Positions 35,018 through 44,824 are shown, counted from the first letter of the stretch. The stretch: 64,000 nt of DNA from CAIJXB01 sp964439595 (GCA_964439595.1 CAYTOK010000009.1:27459-91458), one strand, 5' to 3'. Made by a program: numbers and translations. The notes: a model not told the origin generated them from the sequence alone.

Positions 35018-35047
35018 TTGAAATAACCGATCTTAGGTACCTATAAC
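35018..35047 (+). promoter_or_regulatory. Promoter candidate for nusA-infB-rbfA-truB, with a 120-base leader
   Basis: TTGAAA (35018-35023), 18-base spacer, TATAAC (35042-35047), both 5 of 6. The roughly 120-base leader before nusA holds a perfect 7-bp hairpin (35083-35100, AAGAAGA-GAAG-TCTTCTT), which might act in NusA/IF2 autoregulation. Confidence 0.5.
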
Positions 35048-35175
35048 CGTACAAAGATTACAATAGCTCTTTAGGGCGTTTTAAGAAGAGAAGTCTTCTT
35101 ACTTTTAAAAACTTAGCAGAGGAGCGGCGCTTCCTACCTATCTTAAAAGACAAGGTTTTCCGCGCTGTCAAAAAA

Positions 35176-36447
35176 ATGAATAAAGATTTAGTTGCTATTT
35201 TTGAATACCTTGAGCGTGAAAAAGGAATCAAAAGAGACATCATCGTAAACGCAATTGAAGAGGCGCTTAAAGCTGCAGCTCGAAAAAGCGTAAAAGATTT
35301 TCTAAACGTATCGGTGTCTATGAATGCTAAAACCGGAACAATTCACGTCATTGCTCAAAAAGAAGTAGTAGATAATGTCACCATTCCTAATGAAGAAATC
35401 TGCCTAAAAGACGCGCTTATCCTTCATCCTGATTGTGCAATTGGTGATTGGGTTGATCTAATTATCACCCCTGCAGACTTTGGTCGAATAGCAGCACAGA
35501 CAGCCAAGCAGGTTATCGCTCAAAAACTACGCACAGCAGAAAAAGATGTTATTTGCGAGGAATATCGACATAGAGTCAATGAAATCATTTCTGGAACAGT
35601 TAAAAGAATCATTCGAGGAAACACTCTAATTGTAGACCTTGGCAAAGTGGAAGGAATTCTCCCTGAACGTTTCTACCCAAAAACAGAAAAATATAACGTC
35701 GGAGACCGCGTTCAAGCCCTTCTTTATGAAGTAAAGGACACTGATAACGGCGGTGCTGAAGTAGTGCTCTCTAGAAGCCACCCTGATTTTGTATTACAAC
35801 TATTCCAATTAGAAGTTCCTGAATTAAAAGATGGAACTGTAACTGTCGAAAGAATTGTAAGAGAAGCCGGTTACAGGACAAAAATGGCAGTGCGATCTTT
35901 TGATCCTAAAGTTGATCCTGTTGGTGCTTGTGTTGGCGTAAGAGGCTCCAGAGTAAAAAATCTTATTCGAGAACTGAATAATGAAAAAATTGACATCATG
36001 CCCTATTCAGAAGATCCTATTAGGTTATTACAAAATGCGCTTTCTCCTATAGAAGTGAAAAAAATGTCCTTATCTGATGATAAAAGCACGATTTTTGTTA
36101 TTGTAGAAGATGAGCTCTACCCGACTCTTTTAGGTAAAAGAGGCTTAAATGCAAAACTTAACGGCGAACTCCTAGGTCTTCAACTACAAATACAAAAACT
36201 CAGCGAGTACCAAGCGGCTATGGATGTTGAAAGAGAACAAATGGCTTCAGTCGAGGATCCAGAGCTTGATGCAGAACTTGTTATTGAAGGCATGAGCCCC
36301 ATGATCGTAGAAAGCCTTATCAGTGCAGGATACGACACGCTTAGGAAAGTACTTAGTGCAACTCCTAAAGAACTGTCAAATATACCAGAAATCAGCTTAG
36401 ACATGGCAGATAAGATTTTAGAGCAAATTAGAAAAAAAAGGATGTAA
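35176..36447 (+). CDS. nusA: Transcription termination/antitermination factor NusA
   Basis: A 423-residue protein. N-terminal RNAP-binding domain (about 1-130), S1 domain (about 135-200), two KH domains (about 205-345, with GVRGSRVKNLIRELN and GKRGLNAKL), and a short C-terminal helix-hairpin-helix region (about 370-423) rather than the doubled AR domains of E. coli (495 aa). No strong ribosome site is visible before the ATG. infB starts 3 bases after its stop. Confidence 0.95.
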   Translation: MNKDLVAIFEYLEREKGIKRDIIVNAIEEALKAAARKSVKDFLNVSVSMNAKTGTIHVIAQKEVVDNVTIPNEEICLKDALILHPDCAIGDWVDLIITPADFGRIAAQTAKQVIAQKLRTAEKDVICEEYRHRVNEIISGTVKRIIRGNTLIVDLGKVEGILPERFYPKTEKYNVGDRVQALLYEVKDTDNGGAEVVLSRSHPDFVLQLFQLEVPELKDGTVTVERIVREAGYRTKMAVRSFDPKVDPVGACVGVRGSRVKNLIRELNNEKIDIMPYSEDPIRLLQNALSPIEVKKMSLSDDKSTIFVIVEDELYPTLLGKRGLNAKLNGELLGLQLQIQKLSEYQAAMDVEREQMASVEDPELDAELVIEGMSPMIVESLISAGYDTLRKVLSATPKELSNIPEISLDMADKILEQIRKKRM

Positions 36448-36450
36448 CTT

Positions 36451-39235
36451 TTGGCCAAGAACCTGAAACTCAATATTAAAAATGCACAGCTCGCAGAAGC
36501 TCTTAATTTGAGTAAACCTAAAAAAATACGACCTCCAAAAGAAAAGCAAGAGCTTGCTGAGGCCCACACTGAAATAGTTTCGGTTCCAGAACCAGCTATA
36601 CAAGTTCCATCCGTTGAGCCGTCTCCTGTTATAGAAGTAGCAAAACCCTTGCCCCCGGAAGAAAAGAAAAATCCCCAGTTTGAGGAAAATGAAAAGTCCT
36701 CTCTCAGCCAGGAAACCTCTTCCAATGCTACTGAGCAAAAACCTCAATCTCCTCAAAGAGAAGGAAGCTCCTCCTATACTCCAAGATCAGAAGGAAACTT
36801 CTCTTATCAGAAAAGAGAAGGCAATGCTCCGTACACGCCAAGACGTGAAGGAAGCTCCTCCTATACTCCAAGACCGGAGGGAAGCTCTCCTTATCCAAGA
36901 AGAGAAGGCAATGCTCCCTACACGCCAAGACGAGAAGGAAGCGCCCCCTATACTCCAAGACCAGAGGGAGGATCTCCTTATCCAAGAAGAGAAGGCAATG
37001 CTCCCTACACGCCAAGACGAGAAGGAANNNNNNNNNNNNNNNNNNNNNNNNNNNNNNNNNNNNNNNNNNNNNNNNNNNNNNNNNNNNNNNNNNNNNNNNN
37101 NNNNNNNNNNNNNNNNNNNNNNNNNNNGCGCCCCCTATACTCCAAGACCGGAGGGGGGATCTTCTTATCCAAGAAGAGAAGGAAACGCTCCTTACACACC
37201 TAGACCCCCATTTAAAAGAGATCCCCTTCCTCCTATTAAAGAGCCAGGAAAAGAGATACCACAGCAACATCAAACTTATAAAAAACCGACAAACCACTTT
37301 GCTACGGATAAAGATAAAGGGACGAAGAAAACAGCTACACCAGATCGCTCTTTTGATGCAAGAGACAGACACGGATTAAGAGACGGAGATAATGAGCACT
37401 GGAGAAAGCGTAAAGCAATTAAAACAAAGCAATTTATCGACGAAGTTATTAGACCTAAAGAGCTTAAAGTTCGGCTCCCTATTACTGTAAAAGATCTTGC
37501 TACAGCAATGAAATTAAAGGCTTCTCAGCTAATAGCCAAGTTGTTTATGCAAGGCGTTATTATCACACTAAATGACTATCTAGATGATGAAACAACAGTA
37601 CAACTCCTTGGGCACGAATTCGAATGTGAAATTTCTATCAACACAACAGAAGAAGAAAGAATCCGCATCACAGATAAAACAATTAAAAGTGAAATTTCTG
37701 AAACAGACCCTTCTGTCTTACAACTTAGACCCCCTATTGTTACCTTTATGGGACATGTTGATCACGGCAAAACAAGTCTAATCGACGCTATTCGCAAATC
37801 CAATATTGCCTCTACAGAATCCGGGGCTATTACTCAACATATTGGAGCCTTTAAATGTAAAACAGATGTCGGTGTCATCACTGTACTCGATACTCCAGGA
37901 CATGAAGCTTTTTCTTCTATGAGAGAGCGTGGAGCAGAAGTTACAGATATTGTTGTTTTAGTAGTGGCTGGTGACGAAGGAATTAAAACACAAACAATAG
38001 AAGCTATCAAACAAGCAAAAGAAGCTGGAGTAACCTTAGTTGTGGCGATCAATAAATGTGATAAGCCTAACTTTGATCAGGAAGTCATCTACAGACAGCT
38101 TTCAGAACAAAACCTTCTTCCTGAAGCTTGGGGTGGATCTGTTATCACAATAAATTGCTCTGCAGTTACGGGTGAGGGGATCAAAGAGCTTTTAGAAATG
38201 TTAGCTCTCCAAGCTGAAGTCTTGGAGCTTAAAGCTAATCCAAATACAAGAGCTCGAGGAACAGTTATTGAATCAGAGATGCATAAAGGTCTTGGCGCTG
38301 TAGCAACCATTCTAGTGCAAAATGGGACTCTTCACGTCGGTGATGCCCTAGTTTTTGGGCACCTATATGCTAAAGTAAAAACAATGCAGGATGAGTTTGG
38401 AAAAGAACTTTTAGAAGCCTCTCCTTCAACCCCGGTAAAAATCACAGGACTTTCAGGTCTTCCTTTTGCAGGTAGTGAGTTTATCGTAGTAAAAAATGAA
38501 AAAGAAGCTAGAGAGATTTCAGAAAAAAGAGATGAGGGTCATAAAACAGGCCTTCTACAACAAATGAAAAAAACTTCTATGGAAACTCTATTGCAAAACA
38601 AAGTAGACTCCAGCGATAAAAAGACCCTTAACCTCATTATAAAAGCTGACGTTCAAGGTTCTTTAGAAGCTCTTAAATCCTCTTTACGCAAACTTCCTTC
38701 TCAGAAGGTGGATGTGAAGTTCATTTCAGAAGGCATCGGTGAAATTTCCGAATCAGACATCCAATATGCAGCCACTTCGAAAGCTACTATTTTAGGATTT
38801 CATACTAGAATAGAGAGCCACGCAGAAAGCCTCATTAAGCAAACCAAAGCTGACGTTCGTCTTCATGATATTATTTATCATGCGGTAGATGATGTAAGAG
38901 CTATTATGCTATCGCTCTTAGATAAAATTCCACAAGAAAATGAAATGGGTGCAGCACTTGTTAAAGCTGTCTTTAAATCTTCCCAAGTTGGAAATATTGC
39001 CGGCTGTCAAATTGCTGAAGGGAACATTAAAAGAAACTGCCATGCTAGGCTTTTACGCGATAAGGAAGTTATTTGGAAAGGACCTATTCTCTCTTTAAAA
39101 AGAGGGAAAGAAGATGTACGAGAAGTGCAGAAAGGATTTGAATGTGGAATTGTTCTCAATGGGTTCAACGAATTTAAAGAAGGCGATATCATCCAAGCCT
39201 ATGAAATTATTTACCTACAACAAGAGCTCACCTAA
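36451..39235 (+). CDS. infB: Translation initiation factor IF-2 (interrupted by an assembly gap)
   Basis: Starts with TTG at 36451; AAGGA eight bases upstream lies within the nusA end. The N-terminal third is a disordered, Pro/Arg/Glu-rich region with a 29-residue tandem repeat (PYTPRREG-type). A run of 100 N at 37028-37127 breaks the frame: upstream sequence reads in one phase and downstream in the next, as expected if 100 N is only a placeholder. G domain: GHVDHGKT at 37751, DTPGHEAF at 37889, NKCD at 38051; then domains II-IV to the stop at 39235. IF-2 places fMet-tRNA on the ribosome. Not a pseudogene; the true length is unknown. Confidence 0.95.
36821..37187 (+). repeat. 87-bp tandem repeat in infB (29-residue period)
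   Basis: The same position in the unit (GCAATGCTCC) falls at 36821, 36908 and 36995, exactly 87 bases apart, and the diverged copy follows at 37182 after the gap. Each unit encodes EGNAPYTPRREG, then SxPYTPRPEG, then SPYPRR. An earlier, more diverged half-unit lies at 36760-36820. Copies are nearly identical at the DNA level, implying recent expansion. Confidence 0.9.
37028..37127. other. Assembly gap of 100 N inside the infB repeat
   Basis: The bases on both sides join without loss at the 87-bp period: 37182 minus 36995 minus 100 equals 87. Joining them directly gives an intact frame (GAAGGA-A|GC-GCC). The missing sequence is therefore zero or a whole number of repeat units. Confidence 0.95.
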
Positions 39236-39244
39236 AGAAAAACT

Positions 39245-39619
39245 ATGGCTTCTCAACAACGAGTCGAAAGACTAAATTCTCTTCTTAAAGAGGTAATTTC
39301 CGAAGTAGTCAGAGCTGATGTAAGAGATCCAAGACTTGGATCTCTTATCACCGTAACCTCTGTAAATGTTGCTAAAGATCTTCAGCATGCTAAGGTCCTA
39401 ATCAGTGTCATAGGCACGCCTGAAGAAAAGAAAAAATCCATAGAAGCGTTGCAATCTGCAGCCGGGTTTATTGCTGTAAATGCTTCAAAAAAAGTAGTTA
39501 TGCGCTATTTCCCCTCTCTTACTTTTAAGCTGGACGACTCTGTAGATAAGCATATGGCTGTTGAAACGATTCTAACAAAAATCCATAATGAACAAAAATC
39601 AAGACCTTCTACAGAATAA
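39245..39619 (+). CDS. rbfA: Ribosome-binding factor A
   Basis: A 124-residue KH-fold protein: RVERLNSLLKEVISEVV, DPRLGSLITVTSV and DLQHAKVLISV are family landmarks, and F.LDDSVD near the C-terminus. It assists 30S maturation, binding near 16S helix 1. Starts 9 bases after infB and overlaps truB by 32 bases. Confidence 0.94.
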   Translation: MASQQRVERLNSLLKEVISEVVRADVRDPRLGSLITVTSVNVAKDLQHAKVLISVIGTPEEKKKSIEALQSAAGFIAVNASKKVVMRYFPSLTFKLDDSVDKHMAVETILTKIHNEQKSRPSTE

Positions 39620-40325
39620 GAACACAGGTATTCTTCTTATAAACAAGGTTAAAGGAAAAACTTCCTTTAACCTTGTTGCTATACTTAGAAAGCTCCTTAA
39701 TGTGCAAAAAATCGGTCACGCCGGGACCCTAGACCCCTTTGCTACAGGAGTTATGGTTTTACTTGTAGGAAAAGAGTACACAAGACTTTCTGATCGTTTC
39801 TTAAATCAAGATAAGGAGTACATAGCCACACTTTGCCTCGGCATCCGAACAGATTCCTATGACTGCACGGGAATAACTACACAAACAAGTCCTCTAATCC
39901 CATCCGAAGAGCAAATCTTCGAAGTAGTATCCCATTTTCAAGGAGCCATTACCCAAACGCCACCTATGTTTTCTGCCAAGAAAGTTAAAGGGAAAAAATT
40001 ATACGAATTAGCCCGTAAAGGAATAGAGATAGAAAGAAAAGAGCAGCAAGTGACTGTGGAGACCAAGATTCTTCATTATGAATACCCTTACCTAACACTC
40101 CATATCTCTTGCTCTAAAGGAACATACATTCGAAGTATAGCAGAAGATATAGGACTGATGCTTGGCTCAGGAGCTCACCTCTCTGATCTTTGTCGTACAA
40201 GGTCCGGACCTTTTCTTCTTGCAGACTGCATCGATGCAAGCCTTCTAGGAGATCCTACTTGCATCCCAAACCTTAAATTCCTTTCCGCTGCAGAGATCCC
40301 CTTCTTAAATGCAGGAATCTGCTAG
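39588..40325 (+). CDS. truB: tRNA pseudouridine(55) synthase TruB
   Basis: A 245-residue protein with GILLINKVKGKTSF (14-27), catalytic GHAGTLDPFATGVM with D49, and SKGTYIRSIAEDIG near 179. It makes pseudouridine 55 in the tRNA T loop. Typical for the short chlamydial form (about 240). The ATG at 39588 overlaps rbfA by 32 bases; no nearer ATG exists, so the overlap may be real. Its end overlaps the convergent gene by 21 bases. Confidence 0.94.
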   Translation: MNKNQDLLQNKNTGILLINKVKGKTSFNLVAILRKLLNVQKIGHAGTLDPFATGVMVLLVGKEYTRLSDRFLNQDKEYIATLCLGIRTDSYDCTGITTQTSPLIPSEEQIFEVVSHFQGAITQTPPMFSAKKVKGKKLYELARKGIEIERKEQQVTVETKILHYEYPYLTLHISCSKGTYIRSIAEDIGLMLGSGAHLSDLCRTRSGPFLLADCIDASLLGDPTCIPNLKFLSAAEIPFLNAGIC

Positions 40326-41231
40326 CGTCCAAGGCACTGCTATATTACTACTAATCACGTTCTTTTGAATATGCGTAATCAAAGCATTTAGTTCTTTGAG
40401 AGTCCTTTCAAATTTATCAAGGTGTCTTTCTAGCTCCACTATTTTCCAAGCTACTAAAGGCGGTCTTTTACCTTCTTGTAAAGCTTCACAATTCTTTTTC
40501 CATAGATGAATATATTCTTGAGACACCTCTTCAACTTTTTGCTGTAATATTGTTTGCAGAGCTAACTTTTTTTTTGTATCACATAAAGTTACTATCGATT
40601 CAAAGGTGGATTTAAGAGACTCCTCTCTTTCTATAACCCGAAACCTTTTTTTCTCAATTTTATGAGGAATTAAAAAGCGAGCCTCTTCAATAACATTACA
40701 AGGAGAACAGAAATAATCGGGCAGCATAAAAGGATAACCTTCCGTATCCGCAGAATAAGCAAAGCAACAAGGAACGCTATTCGAAACAATCGCACGATCA
40801 TTTCCCCCTCCTTGCCTAATTACAGAACCGCCGCAGAATACCGCAGGCAATAAAGAAACCACGGTTCCCGTCTGTGCTATTTTGGCAATAGCGCCCTTAA
40901 TAAGCATAGCACTCATAAAAAAACTAATACAAGAAACAGCAGAAAAACAAGCGCCAGTAGCAACGACTACTTTACAGTAAGCGCTTCTTTGGTCTGCTCG
41001 TTTCCTTGCTAAAGCATCTTCATAATCCTGATTTGCTATCTCTAAAAAAGACACCCTCTTTGCTAAAGAAATCTGTAAAAAACTAGGAACTTCTAACTGC
41101 AGCTCAGAAAATACAGCTAAAGCTGATTCAGAAATTTCAGGAATCCCCTCAGCCATATCCTTAAAAGCCCTAAAATTTGCATGATCAGTTATAAAAGATT
41201 GTACTGAACATAGAGGCGTCTCTGCATTCAT
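40305..41231 (-). CDS. Inc-like membrane protein, candidate effector
   Basis: A 308-residue protein without signal peptide. Two closely spaced hydrophobic segments at about 86-112 and 119-138 form a hairpin, the classical bilobed Inc layout. The C-terminal half (about 195-295) is charged with coiled-coil character (LKSTFESIV…KVEEVSQEY…LERHLDKFERTLKEL). Residues 155-178 are Cys-rich. ATG with AGAAGGAAA site; a 7-bp inverted repeat (41261-41279) lies just upstream. No homologue recognised. Confidence 0.65.
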   Translation of the reverse strand: MNAETPLCSVQSFITDHANFRAFKDMAEGIPEISESALAVFSELQLEVPSFLQISLAKRVSFLEIANQDYEDALARKRADQRSAYCKVVVATGACFSAVSCISFFMSAMLIKGAIAKIAQTGTVVSLLPAVFCGGSVIRQGGGNDRAIVSNSVPCCFAYSADTEGYPFMLPDYFCSPCNVIEEARFLIPHKIEKKRFRVIEREESLKSTFESIVTLCDTKKKLALQTILQQKVEEVSQEYIHLWKKNCEALQEGKRPPLVAWKIVELERHLDKFERTLKELNALITHIQKNVISSNIAVPWTLADSCI

Positions 41232-41560
41232 AGGTTTCCTTCTGTTAATGTTAAAAGAACAACTTCTTAATGAGAAGTTAACAAAATCACCCCGGATAAG
41301 GCAAGGAATTTTCTATAAATCTAGGTTTTTGTACTGGCGTATAGTGTAAGAAGTACTAACATGTTTTTCTTATAAAAACAAAAAACGTCTTAAGGTTTTC
41401 TTCTCTCAAGGAACATGTATTCGAAGTAAGGTAAAAGACCGAAGAGAAAAAAAGTGGCAACACACTTCACCTGAAGCTATAGTTTTCCCAATCACTTTAA
41501 CAAAAAAAATACGTAAAAAAGACTTGCAATTTTTAAAGATATTTATGTTGTTTTAGAGCA
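41232..41560. other. Intergenic stretch with a possible truB-like remnant
   Basis: About 330 bases with no gene. At 41404-41439 the plus strand can be read FSQGTCIRSKVKD, resembling the TruB segment CSKGTYIRSIAED and matching truB DNA (40111-40146) at roughly 27 of 36 bases. No further match was found on either side. A 7-bp inverted repeat at 41261-41279 is near the start of the leftward gene. Confidence 0.3.
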
Positions 41561-41594
41561 AAAAAAAACCCCGGATACACCCCGAGGTTTTTTA
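41561..41594 (-). terminator. Rho-independent terminator for the 41611-42795 gene
   Basis: Hairpin of A-rich/CCCCGG against CCGAGG/T-rich (one mismatch), with a T run when read leftward, 17 bases past the stop. Its sequence is close to the terminator behind rpsI (44986-45022). Confidence 0.75.
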
Positions 41595-41610
41595 ATTTAT
41601 ACACCTTGAT

Positions 41611-42795
41611 CTACGGATTTATCTTCTTCAGACTTCCTATTTCAAATATTGGAATACTCTGTATTAATTTACGCTTATTCTGTTCTATTAGAACATCTTC
41701 ACTAATTGTCTCTTCCACAGGCACAGAAACCCCATCTGTTCCCTCTTGTGATGAGGAGCTGCTTTTATGTGTTGAGGAGCTGCTTCTAGGTTGAAAAAGT
41801 TTTTGTATTTGATCGGAAAAATACCCTAATAGCTGAGGAAATTTCCCAAGAATCACACTTGCCGCGCGGGTAATCTCTTTAATCTCTCTTTGACCAAAAG
41901 AATGCAGCATGTACTGATCTAGAATAAATTCCACATCGATTGCGCTTTCTGCTTCATTTACTATAGCCCTTGCTTCTCTAAATATAGCTTCATTAATTGC
42001 ATCTTGCACCGAATCCGGATTGCTAAAAAACCCCACAGCTTTCCAATTCGCGCGCGCACGCTCAGAAAACCTAGCTTCTAATTCAGGAAACTTGCTAAGA
42101 ATAATACTAGCAATGCGACTGCTCTCAAAACAAGGGTATATTAACAACCTCGAAACAACCTTCTGGTTTAAAATAGAAATAACATCGCGTGCGTCGTCTA
42201 TATCTCTAATTTGATCTTTTAAATCAGATATCCTTTTTTCAATCGCTTCTTCAATAGTTTTATTTAATTCTTTTTGTATTTCTTCCAATGTTTCTTCACG
42301 CGTATTTATATAGGCAAAAAGGCGCGCAAATCTGCCAACTTCATCCAGCTCTTGTGCAGGTTTTCCTTTTTTAGGTGTTGGACTTAGCATTTCGACAACA
42401 TCTTCTCGTTGAACTGCGTCTTTTCCTCGTGCTGCTTTCTTGGGAGTTAGAAAAGAAACTGTCTGCGTAGCTTCAGCTGACTTTTCTATGTTTGGTTGCT
42501 TTGCGCAGCAACAATTAGCGAGCGAGTTAAAAAAGCAAGCCACTAGTTTAACAACCCCAAAAGAGGTCCCAAATAGTCCTAAAGAGGCTATATTTACTAT
42601 ATTATATAAGGCTAACTTCGCATGCTCTCTGCCACTTAGTGTTTTTGTCTCATGATTTCTATCATTCCACATGGTTTTTACAGCAAGGCCTGTAATAAGA
42701 AAAGAAGAAACAGATCCAATTACTGGGATGTATGTAGAGGCTTCTACCATTTGATAGGTGCCTAATTTATTCATTAAAGATGCTGTGCAGTTCAA
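41611..42795 (-). CDS. Membrane-associated candidate effector, unknown function
   Basis: A 394-residue protein starting with TTG at 42795, supported by a strong AAGGAGGT site. Hydrophobic segments: about 22-40 and a longer 60-93 (LALYNIVNIASLGLFG…VVKLVACFF), then a Cys cluster (CCCAK). The remaining 300 residues are soluble and helical, with two related-looking halves that each contain an SRIASIILSKFPEL / TRAASVILGKFPQL element (about 230 and 335), i.e. an internal repeat of about 105 residues. Ser-rich tail. No family recognised. Confidence 0.65.
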   Translation of the reverse strand: MNCTASLMNKLGTYQMVEASTYIPVIGSVSSFLITGLAVKTMWNDRNHETKTLSGREHAKLALYNIVNIASLGLFGTSFGVVKLVACFFNSLANCCCAKQPNIEKSAEATQTVSFLTPKKAARGKDAVQREDVVEMLSPTPKKGKPAQELDEVGRFARLFAYINTREETLEEIQKELNKTIEEAIEKRISDLKDQIRDIDDARDVISILNQKVVSRLLIYPCFESSRIASIILSKFPELEARFSERARANWKAVGFFSNPDSVQDAINEAIFREARAIVNEAESAIDVEFILDQYMLHSFGQREIKEITRAASVILGKFPQLLGYFSDQIQKLFQPRSSSSTHKSSSSSQEGTDGVSVPVEETISEDVLIEQNKRKLIQSIPIFEIGSLKKINP

Positions 42796-42965
42796 CGTAA
42801 CCTCCTTTTTACTTATTTAAATCATTTATAATCTATACGATGCAAAAGTTTTATACCGTTTTAAAGTATAAAGCAAGGCTTTTCTATTTTTAGCAAAAAA
42901 AATCAAAACTTGCATGTGTATAAAGATACTTACTACGAATCTTTTTCTTAGGGTTTTTTTACTGT

Positions 42966-42997
42966 AAGACGCCCTTTTTAATGAGCGTGGGCGTCTT
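42966..42997. repeat. Perfect 9-bp inverted repeat
   Basis: AAGACGCCC (42966-42974) and GGGCGTCTT (42989-42997), 14-base loop, 40 bases past the stop of the 43037-44824 gene. No T run on either strand, so a terminator role is uncertain. Confidence 0.55.
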
Positions 42998-43036
42998 TAG
43001 AAAAGCAAAAATACTGATCCGTATTTTCACCAATTT

Positions 43037-44824
43037 TTAAACAGATTCTTCTAACGATAAATCTCCAGGAGCTCTTCTTTCTAAAAAGGGATTACCTACT
43101 AAGAGCTTTCCTCCTAACCGATTCGGCAGATGGATTTTCAGCATAATTCTGCCTTGACTATCAAGGCCTTTACCTTGAGAAACTCCACAAATAGAGGCAG
43201 CTGTTGGATCCCAGCTATATCTAGAGCTCATGGCTTCTATAAAATCTGCGATATACTCAACCGTAAGCTGAAGCTTCTGCTCTTTTATGAAATCTATCCT
43301 TTCTTGAGTAATTTCACGGGTATACGTTTCGACAACCTCGTCATTTTCATTTAAAAGCTCTATGGTATGCTCCTTTGTCCTAATTGCTTCTACTTCACTA
43401 GAGCAGTCTTCATCCAAAGAAAATACAATACTAACGCAGTAGCCTTCACTGTAACTATCGAATATAGACTCAACACCAAGATTAAAAAATTTACTCGAAA
43501 TAGAGAAGAAACTACTCTCCTTATCCGATATTCTATGCATGACTTGGTAAAGCTTATTGTAGTTGACGATCTCTGTTTTTATTATCCCGGTATATTCTTT
43601 TAGTTTAGACCCAGGGCTAACACCGGCTATAGCCCTCTGAAAACGATCAATATAGCTTGAAGACTGGGGACGGCTCTGAAGTTCTTGAGAAATGACATTG
43701 GGCACTCGGGCCCCCAAAGTAAGATCACTCACCCCTTCTTGGTTAGGAAGAACTGGGCTTGTGGAAAAAGTAAAACATTTTCTAAAAATTCCTACAAAAG
43801 CTCCCGCGGATAACTTAATCTGGGTAAAAACCTCTTTGACTATAAAAGAGATTTTTGTAGCTAAGCTTTGACAAACATCTCCAACCTTTTGCATTTGCTC
43901 TGCAAAATACATCCTAGAGCTTTTACCTGGCTGAATCTCTGTGTCTGCTTCTCTGGACACAGGCCCTTCATTAGATGTTGAATTGATATAGAAGACCTTC
44001 ACAAAAGCCTCATTACCATTAACAAAAACCTCAATATCGCGTAATGTGCGCTCCGTATTGGAAGAAAAATACTCTGTTAAGTGGTTCACTAAAGCATCAG
44101 TAGCTGCTTTTGCATGACCTTCCCTCAAAAACTCTCCATCAATGCTATAAGGTAATACTAGGTCACCACTTACCTGTCTCACCTCTAAAGAACTGCCTGG
44201 CTCTAATGTCAAACTAAACTCATCAAAAAACTCGGATTTAAATTTATCACGAAGCGACTCTTTTACACCTTTCCAATCAATAAATTTACTATATTCCATC
44301 TTCACATCATAGCCAGAAGAAGATATGCCCCCACCCTCGCCATAAATCCAAATATGTTGATAGCCTCCACGACTTAATTCACTGGAAAGCTCGTCTGCGA
44401 GGTACTCTAGAGAGCGGGAAACACCGTAATTTCTATTTTCACTCCCTCTTTCTGCAAGAAGTCTTTTTCTGCAACAAAGAGTAATCCCCGAATTTATGCC
44501 GTCTCCTATAAGAGCTCCGAAGGATAAAATAGCGCGGGCAATGACATCAACAACAAGAAAGACGGAGCCTAGTACTAAATCATACGACATCCCTCCTGTT
44601 TCCACAGCAGTTATATGTCTTTCTAATAAAGAAAGGCGAAAAAAAGCATTTTCATAATTTCTAAGAGGAGCAGTCAAATAAGAGCCTAAAAGAAATTTTT
44701 CTCCATAAATTTTACTAAAACGCTTATTATAATCGTGCCTATCCCCATTTATACTATTCAAGTATTGATTATCATGCACACGAAAATCTCTATAGGCTTT
44801 CAAAGAACCTGCCAAAGTCACCAT
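43037..44824 (-). CDS. Large membrane-associated candidate effector, unknown function
   Basis: A 595-residue protein. Residues about 80-118 form a hydrophobic hairpin (LVLGSVFLVVDVIARAILSF / GALIGDGINSGITLCC), followed by a basic stop (RKRLL). The rest is soluble: an N-domain about 130-290 and a C-domain about 400-560 with regular strand/helix pattern and a Gly-rich site (GEGGGISSSGYD). No signal peptide. Same Cys-basic border after the second hydrophobic segment as in the neighbouring gene. Start ATG with AAGGAT upstream. Function unknown. Confidence 0.65.
   Translation of the reverse strand: MVTLAGSLKAYRDFRVHDNQYLNSINGDRHDYNKRFSKIYGEKFLLGSYLTAPLRNYENAFFRLSLLERHITAVETGGMSYDLVLGSVFLVVDVIARAILSFGALIGDGINSGITLCCRKRLLAERGSENRNYGVSRSLEYLADELSSELSRGGYQHIWIYGEGGGISSSGYDVKMEYSKFIDWKGVKESLRDKFKSEFFDEFSLTLEPGSSLEVRQVSGDLVLPYSIDGEFLREGHAKAATDALVNHLTEYFSSNTERTLRDIEVFVNGNEAFVKVFYINSTSNEGPVSREADTEIQPGKSSRMYFAEQMQKVGDVCQSLATKISFIVKEVFTQIKLSAGAFVGIFRKCFTFSTSPVLPNQEGVSDLTLGARVPNVISQELQSRPQSSSYIDRFQRAIAGVSPGSKLKEYTGIIKTEIVNYNKLYQVMHRISDKESSFFSISSKFFNLGVESIFDSYSEGYCVSIVFSLDEDCSSEVEAIRTKEHTIELLNENDEVVETYTREITQERIDFIKEQKLQLTVEYIADFIEAMSSRYSWDPTAASICGVSQGKGLDSQGRIMLKIHLPNRLGGKLLVGNPFLERRAPGDLSLEESV

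Noticed and set aside
36180..36725. Minus-strand frame of 181 codons over the nusA/infB junction
   Set aside because: Ser/Phe-rich antisense shadow of two certain genes.
36821..37187. CRISPR array
   Set aside because: The 87-bp units are contiguous and coding, without spacers; no cas genes.
36728..37372. Leftward open frame across the infB repeat
   Set aside because: It is the antisense shadow of the repeat and runs through the N gap; low-complexity translation.
36451..39235. infB frameshift pseudogene
   Set aside because: The phase change lies exactly at the 100-N placeholder; joining the flanks restores one frame.
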